A stretch of DNA of 10,495 nucleotides from Bacillota bacterium (lineage in GTDB: Bacteria; Bacillota; Dethiobacteria; SKNC01). Positions 6,560-10,495 of the stretch are shown piece after piece. A program made the position numbers and the translations under genes. A model generated the notes under the pieces. That model saw only the letters and a list, made by a program, of their open reading frames with translations, made no database searches and was not told where the DNA came from. Every line of letters starts with the position of its first letter. The first letter of the stretch is position 1. The stretch lies in the NCBI GenBank assembly GCA_007120745.1, contig SKNC01000031.1:1-10495 (forward strand), read 5' to 3'.

Positions 6560-6766
6560 CTATAAAACCTCATATCCCGCTTCTTCTATGGCTTTGGCTA
6601 TACGGAGATCATCCAGGGACCCCTGGTATGAAATCGTTACCTTTTGATTTTCCAAATCAACAGAAACTTCTTCCACTTCCGGAAGAGCTTTCAAGGCTTT
6701 GGTAACGGCATCCACGCAGTGTCCGCAGCCCATGCCGCCTACCTTAAGCTCCTTTATGTTCAACAC
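6560..6766 (-). CDS. copZ: Copper chaperone, CopZ-like HMA protein
   Basis: A small cytosolic heavy-metal-associated (HMA) protein of 68 residues, the usual CopZ length. It has the metal-binding loop GMGCGHC (11-17; Cys14 and Cys17) and a beta-alpha-beta-beta-alpha-beta pattern ending EEAGYEVL. CopZ proteins bind Cu(I) and pass it to CopA-type ATPases and CsoR-type repressors. Copper is favoured over mercury or other metals by the copA gene in the same group, but the metal is inferred. The start is taken as the GTG at 6766, with AAGGGGGGA just upstream. A TTG codon directly follows and is nearly as good. The frame stays open upstream into the M24 gene, but that 72-residue extension has no HMA character. 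A 122-base AT-rich gap separates it from the M24 gene, and no clear promoter or terminator is seen in it. Confidence 0.85.
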   Translation of the reverse strand: MLNIKELKVGGMGCGHCVDAVTKALKALPEVEEVSVDLENQKVTISYQGSLDDLRIAKAIEEAGYEVL

Positions 6767-6888
6767 AAAATCCCCCCTTATATTATATTTCGTGAATGAA
6801 AATGTTGTTATTATCCGCAGCCTTTTCTTCCATCTTCTAAAAAAATTTATTAAATTAAAATGAATCTTGAATTCACAGCTGGCCCGGC

Positions 6889-8052
6889 TTATACCTCGAA
6901 CAGCTGCCTGGAGACGGGGCTCAGGACCTGACAGCCCTCTTTGGTCACCAGCACGGGATCCTCCAGGTCTACCGCACCCCACTGGGGGATAATGATTTTG
7001 GGTTCAATGGCCAGAACCATGCCCTCCTGAAGAGGTATATCGGTATAAGGGCCTACCACAGGGGGTTCGTCCACCTCCAGGCCCAGTCCGTGTCCGATGT
7101 ATTCTCCCTTCTGCTCCCCATACCCCTGCAGGTATTCGCCGAATCCCTCTTCCTCCGCGGTCCTTACCGCCGTTTGGTACAGTTCCTTAACGGGCAGGCC
7201 CTCCCGAATTCTTCCCAGGACATTTTCCATCACTTTCAGCACTGAATTGAAAACTTCTTTCTGGCGGTCATCCGCCTGTCCCACCACGTAGGTCCGGGCG
7301 GTATCTCCGTGGTACCCCTGGTAGTTGGGGGCAATATCCACCATCACCAGGTCACCCTTTTGAATTATCCGGTCTGAAGACCCCCAGGGCACCGCTTTGC
7401 TTTTCCCAACACCGGTAACGGTCATGGCATATCCACTGATTTTCCACATGTTATCCCCGGATATAACCAGCCCGTCCCCGGGCAGGAAACCGTCCCACCG
7501 GCGGTGGACCGTAAATCCTTCGTGGCCTTGTTTGCGGATGGCTGCCCAGATAAGTCCCGCCAGCTCTACCTCCGTAACCCCCGGCCTTAAAAAAGTCATC
7601 ATAATTTCGTGAATATAGTAAAAAAGGCCGGAGGACCGACGGATCAGCTCGATTTCTTCCAGGTCTTTTATCATGCGCTGTTCTAAAATCAAGGGAGATA
7701 TATTTTTACACTGAAAGCTTTCAAAGTACCCGGCGGTCTTATTGTAGAGCCGGGCAGGGAGGACATCCTCCTCCAGGCCCATAACTCCCCCGGTAACCCC
7801 CATATCCTGCAGGGCTTTCTTCATTTCCCCCAGGCTGCCCCCGGGCTTAATGTTTTCTAAGGTGGCCTCCTTTTTCACAAAATCCAGGGCTCTTCTGGCA
7901 TAAAGAATGGGTTCTCCCTTTAAAGTAACCAGCAGGTTGCAGGGTTGAACCGTTCCCGCATAATAATACACATCAAAAGGCTGCATCAGAAGCGCCGCAT
8001 CAAATCCCTTTTCCTCCATCCTCTTTTTTAAGCCTTCAATTCTTTTATTCAC
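6889..8052 (-). CDS. M24-family metallopeptidase (Xaa-Pro peptidase-like)
   Basis: A 387-residue cytosolic protein with no signal peptide. It has a creatinase-like N-terminal domain (about 5-125) and a pita-bread M24 domain (about 130-380). Predicted metal ligands are present: Asp239 in MVDIAPNYQGYHGD, Asp250 in HGDTART, His321 in GHGLGLEVDEPP, Glu350 in AIEPK and Glu364 in DLEDPV. The second histidine common in prolidases and aminopeptidase P (HGxGLxxHE) is Asp328 here. This points to an M24 subgroup whose substrate I cannot name; cleavage of Xaa-Pro peptides is the family default. The GTG at 8052 has AAGGAGG 6 bases upstream. A TTG at 8100 in the same frame would overlap the end of copA and is rejected. 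It lies 25 bases after copA and before copZ, so it is probably co-transcribed with copper genes. Confidence 0.85.
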   Translation of the reverse strand: MNKRIEGLKKRMEEKGFDAALLMQPFDVYYYAGTVQPCNLLVTLKGEPILYARRALDFVKKEATLENIKPGGSLGEMKKALQDMGVTGGVMGLEEDVLPARLYNKTAGYFESFQCKNISPLILEQRMIKDLEEIELIRRSSGLFYYIHEIMMTFLRPGVTEVELAGLIWAAIRKQGHEGFTVHRRWDGFLPGDGLVISGDNMWKISGYAMTVTGVGKSKAVPWGSSDRIIQKGDLVMVDIAPNYQGYHGDTARTYVVGQADDRQKEVFNSVLKVMENVLGRIREGLPVKELYQTAVRTAEEEGFGEYLQGYGEQKGEYIGHGLGLEVDEPPVVGPYTDIPLQEGMVLAIEPKIIIPQWGAVDLEDPVLVTKEGCQVLSPVSRQLFEV

Positions 8053-8058
8053 CGTAAA

Positions 8059-8065
8059 CCTCCTT
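8059..8065 (-). promoter_or_regulatory. Ribosome binding site deciding the M24 peptidase start
   Basis: The minus strand reads AAGGAGG, six bases, then GTG at 8052. This near-perfect site lies wholly in the gap after copA and fixes the start against a longer in-frame reading. Confidence 0.8.
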
Positions 8066-8077
8066 AAAAAACACTCT

Positions 8078-10495
8078 TTACTTTTCTTTTTTCTCAACAA
8101 TTTGTTTTCTCTTCAACCTCAGGGAGTTCAACAACACTGAAATAGAACTCAAAGCCATGGCTATAGCAGCAATCACCGGACTGAGCCTCCCCGAGGCAGC
8201 AATGGGAATGGCCAGAGTGTTGTATAAAAAAGCCCAAAAAAGGTTCTGCCGGATAATATTGAAGGTGGTACGGCTTAAATTCAATGCCGTCACCACTGAA
8301 GACAGGTCCCCTCGAATCAGGGTTAAGTCCGAGGCTTCTATGGCAATATCTGTCCCGGTACCGATGGCAATCCCTACATCAGCCTGGGCCAGTGCGGGAG
8401 CATCGTTTATGCCGTCCCCCACCATGGCCACTTTTCTGCCCTCCTGCTGCAGCCGGCGGACTTCTTCCTCCTTCTCATCAGGAAGGACTTCGGATAGGAC
8501 CCGGCTTATGCCCACCTGTTCACCTATGGCTGAGGCGGTACGCCGGTTGTCACCGGTAAGCATTACTGTCTCCAGGCCCTTACCTTCTAAATTCTTCACA
8601 GCCCAACGGGCATCTTCTTTCAGCGTATCGGCCACTGCCAGAATTCCCGAAGGCTCCCCTGCTGCAGCCAGGTAAACCACCGTTTTCCCTTCATTCTCCA
8701 GGCGGTACACTTCTTCTTTTATCTTTTCATCCAGCTCTATCCCGCCATTGGAAAGGAGTTTGGGATTTCCTAAAAGCACCTGCTTTCCCGCTGCCCAGGC
8801 TTTTATGCCCATGCCTGGAACCGCTTGAAACTGTTCCACCTGCTCCAGCTTTATCCCTCGGTCTTTGGCGCCCTGTACCAGGGCCTGACCGATAGGATGT
8901 TCAGACCCGGACTCAACACTGGCAGCCAGTCTCAATACTTCTGCTTCACTTTCTCCAAATGAAACAACATCCGTCAAGGAGGGTTCGCCCCGTGTCAGCG
9001 TCCCGGTCTTATCAAAAACGATGGTGTTTATTTCCTTCATAGTCTGTAAACTTTCTGCATCCTTAATCAAAACACCGTTCTCCGCTCCCATACCTGTCCC
9101 CACCATAATTGCTGTAGGTGTAGCCAGGCCTAAGGAGCAGGGACAGGAAATAACCAGCACAGCAATTGAGGCAAACAGCGCCCGTTCTATTCCCGCCAGT
9201 CCCCCGATGGCAAACCAGGTAATGAAAGTTAATAAAGCAATGGTAACTACTGCAGGAACAAAATATGCGGTAACCCGGTCTGCCAGCACTTGAATGGGTG
9301 CCTTGGAGGCCTGGGCCTCCTCCACCGCTTTAATAATCTGGGCCAAAAAAGTGTCTTTGCCCACTTTACTGGCTCTAATCTTAAGAACTCCATTTTTATT
9401 AATGGTGGCCCCGATAACCTCATCCCCTACGGTGCGGTCCACCGGAATGCTCTCCCCGGTTACCATAGACTCGTCCACACTGGAAAAGCCCTCAACAACC
9501 TCTGCATCCACCGGTATTTTTTCCCCGGGTTTAACCAGCAGAATGTCTCCCTCCTTCAGGGCTTCCACCGGTACCTGTCTTTCCTCTCCCTCCACAATCA
9601 ATCGGGCAGTCCTGGCTCCCAGCTGCAGCAGCTTGCGAATGGCTGAAGAGGTCTTACTCCGGGCAATGGTTTCCAGGTACCTGCCCAGCAGGTGAAAAGC
9701 CATAATCATGGCGGAAAGACCCATGAAAGAAACTGTACCGGGAAGGAAGAAAGAGGCAACCCCCCAGATAAAAGCAGCCAGGGTGCCCATGGAAATCAGA
9801 ACATCCATGTTGGCACTGCCGTGACGCAGAGAGTTTAATGCGCCCTTATGGGTAGGCATCCCTGCCCAGAATACTACCGGGAGGGCCGCTATCATTAAAA
9901 GAAAGTTATGCCCGGGAATGTGCGCCACATCAAACATCTTCAGCATCATAAGGGTCTGCACAATCACCGTAATACCCATAACAAAAAAAAGTACCCTTTT
10001 TCTGCCCTGCATCTCCAGTTCTTCTTTGGATTCCTCCGGGGATTCGAAGAGAGGTTCCCGGGCTAGAACTTCAAAACCCAGATCATTGATAGTTCTTTCA
10101 ATTTTTTCTTGATTTAACATGGAAGGGTTGTAGGTAAGGGTAAGTTTTTCCGCAGGGAAGCTCACCTCAACCTTTTCTACCCCCTCCAGCTTGCTCACAT
10201 TTTTTTCAATATTGGCAGCACACGCGGTACAGTGCATTCCTTTTATGGAAAGAGATAATGTTTCCGTAAGAGGACGTCCCTGGGAAATATCCCCTCTGAT
10301 TTCAAATCCCAGCTCCTCAATGCTCTTTTCGATCTGACGGCGGTCAATTTTTTGGGGGTCATATGTGATGCTGGCCCTTTCCAGAGGAAAGGGAACGGAA
10401 ACATCTATCACTCCATCTGCTTTCTTCAGCCGCCTCTCAATGTTGGCGGCACAAGACGCACAGTGCATTCCCCCAATATCCAACTGAACCTTTTC
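8078..10495 (-). CDS. copA: Cu+-exporting P1B-type ATPase CopA (5' end missing)
   Basis: A membrane ATPase that pumps Cu(I) out of the cytoplasm. Numbering from the Leu codon at 10483, it has two HMA domains with GMHCASC (5-11) and GMHCTAC (82-88), then the membrane segments of the P1B core. The actuator has TGES (342-345). The transport helix has CPC (447-449), in CPCSLGLATP, where Ser replaces the usual Ala. Next come DKTGTLT with phosphorylated Asp491, the nucleotide-domain HP (529-530), TGDN (643-646) and GDGINDAP (689-696). Helix 7 has NLFWAFLYN and helix 8 MALSS, the other P1B-1 copper signatures. The frame stays open to the window edge (EKVQL), and a start at 10483 would cut the first HMA strand, so the true start is outside. 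The stop is followed after 25 bases by the M24 gene. Confidence 0.96.
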   Translation of the reverse strand, partial: EKVQLDIGGMHCASCAANIERRLKKADGVIDVSVPFPLERASITYDPQKIDRRQIEKSIEELGFEIRGDISQGRPLTETLSLSIKGMHCTACAANIEKNVSKLEGVEKVEVSFPAEKLTLTYNPSMLNQEKIERTINDLGFEVLAREPLFESPEESKEELEMQGRKRVLFFVMGITVIVQTLMMLKMFDVAHIPGHNFLLMIAALPVVFWAGMPTHKGALNSLRHGSANMDVLISMGTLAAFIWGVASFFLPGTVSFMGLSAMIMAFHLLGRYLETIARSKTSSAIRKLLQLGARTARLIVEGEERQVPVEALKEGDILLVKPGEKIPVDAEVVEGFSSVDESMVTGESIPVDRTVGDEVIGATINKNGVLKIRASKVGKDTFLAQIIKAVEEAQASKAPIQVLADRVTAYFVPAVVTIALLTFITWFAIGGLAGIERALFASIAVLVISCPCSLGLATPTAIMVGTGMGAENGVLIKDAESLQTMKEINTIVFDKTGTLTRGEPSLTDVVSFGESEAEVLRLAASVESGSEHPIGQALVQGAKDRGIKLEQVEQFQAVPGMGIKAWAAGKQVLLGNPKLLSNGGIELDEKIKEEVYRLENEGKTVVYLAAAGEPSGILAVADTLKEDARWAVKNLEGKGLETVMLTGDNRRTASAIGEQVGISRVLSEVLPDEKEEEVRRLQQEGRKVAMVGDGINDAPALAQADVGIAIGTGTDIAIEASDLTLIRGDLSSVVTALNLSRTTFNIIRQNLFWAFLYNTLAIPIAASGRLSPVIAAIAMALSSISVLLNSLRLKRKQIVEKKEK

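Noticed and set aside
6780..6800. TATAAT on the minus strand just upstream of copZ as a -10 element.
   Set aside because: The start would fall within the copZ ribosome binding site and no -35 is present at 17 bases; it is chance AT-rich sequence.
6767..6982. Upstream extension of copZ to 140 residues.
   Set aside because: The extra 72 residues overlap the M24 gene in another frame and have no HMA character; the GTG at 6766 has a purine-rich ribosome binding site.
8053..8100. Longer M24 peptidase starting at TTG 8100.
   Set aside because: It would overlap the end of copA, and the strong AAGGAGG site serves the GTG at 8052.
8157..8675. Plus-strand open frames opposite copA (also at 9294-9695 and elsewhere).
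   Set aside because: They lie opposite the ATPase core motifs, have low-complexity Ser/Ala/Pro composition and no ribosome binding site; they are shadows of copA codon use.
10483..10483. TTG at 10483 as the true start of copA.
   Set aside because: The frame is open to the window edge and starting here would remove most of the first beta strand of the first HMA domain.

Overview
This window looks like a chromosomal segment from a Gram-positive Firmicute, probably a Clostridia/Peptococcaceae-type anaerobe. The pointers are an LL-diaminopimelate aminotransferase (DapL), a Bacillus DapG-like aspartate kinase, a lysine riboswitch ending in an intrinsic terminator, strong purine-rich ribosome binding sites, GTG starts and moderate GC. 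This is inferred from gene content, not from a marker gene. All seven confident protein genes lie on the minus strand, so transcription runs from high to low coordinates.

Right part (10495 to 6560): a copper-handling group. It holds copA (Cu+ P1B-type ATPase with two N-terminal metal-binding domains; its 5' end lies beyond the window), an M24-family (Xaa-Pro peptidase-like) metallopeptidase 25 bases downstream, and copZ, a 68-residue copper chaperone. The peptidase sits between two genes of a classic copper-efflux pair.

Middle (6547 to 6219): the control region of the lysine cluster. It has a sigma-A type promoter (TTGACT, 17 bases, TAGTAT), a lysine riboswitch (L-box) aptamer of about 176 nt, and an intrinsic terminator just before the lysA ribosome binding site. 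No terminator is visible between copZ and this promoter.

Left part (6218 to 178): lysA, dapF, dapL, asd and dapG. They encode steps 1, 2, 5, 6 and 7 of lysine biosynthesis by the DapL route: aspartate to aspartyl phosphate (DapG), to aspartate semialdehyde (Asd), then, after the absent DapA and DapB steps, tetrahydrodipicolinate to LL-DAP (DapL), meso-DAP (DapF) and lysine (LysA). lysA-dapF and asd-dapG are tightly packed. Gaps of 198 and 161 bases precede dapL and asd; they are AT-rich in part and carry repeats, so they may hold internal promoters that keep DAP available for cell wall when lysine shuts the riboswitch. The cluster ends in a long dyad (46-125), read as a bidirectional terminator, and a convergent plus-strand gene may end at its left edge.

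I found no mobile element, CRISPR array, tRNA or rRNA. Most of the window is ordinary metabolism. The least expected points are the M24 gene inside the copper group, the layered control of the lysine cluster, and the two unexplained repeats upstream of asd and dapL.
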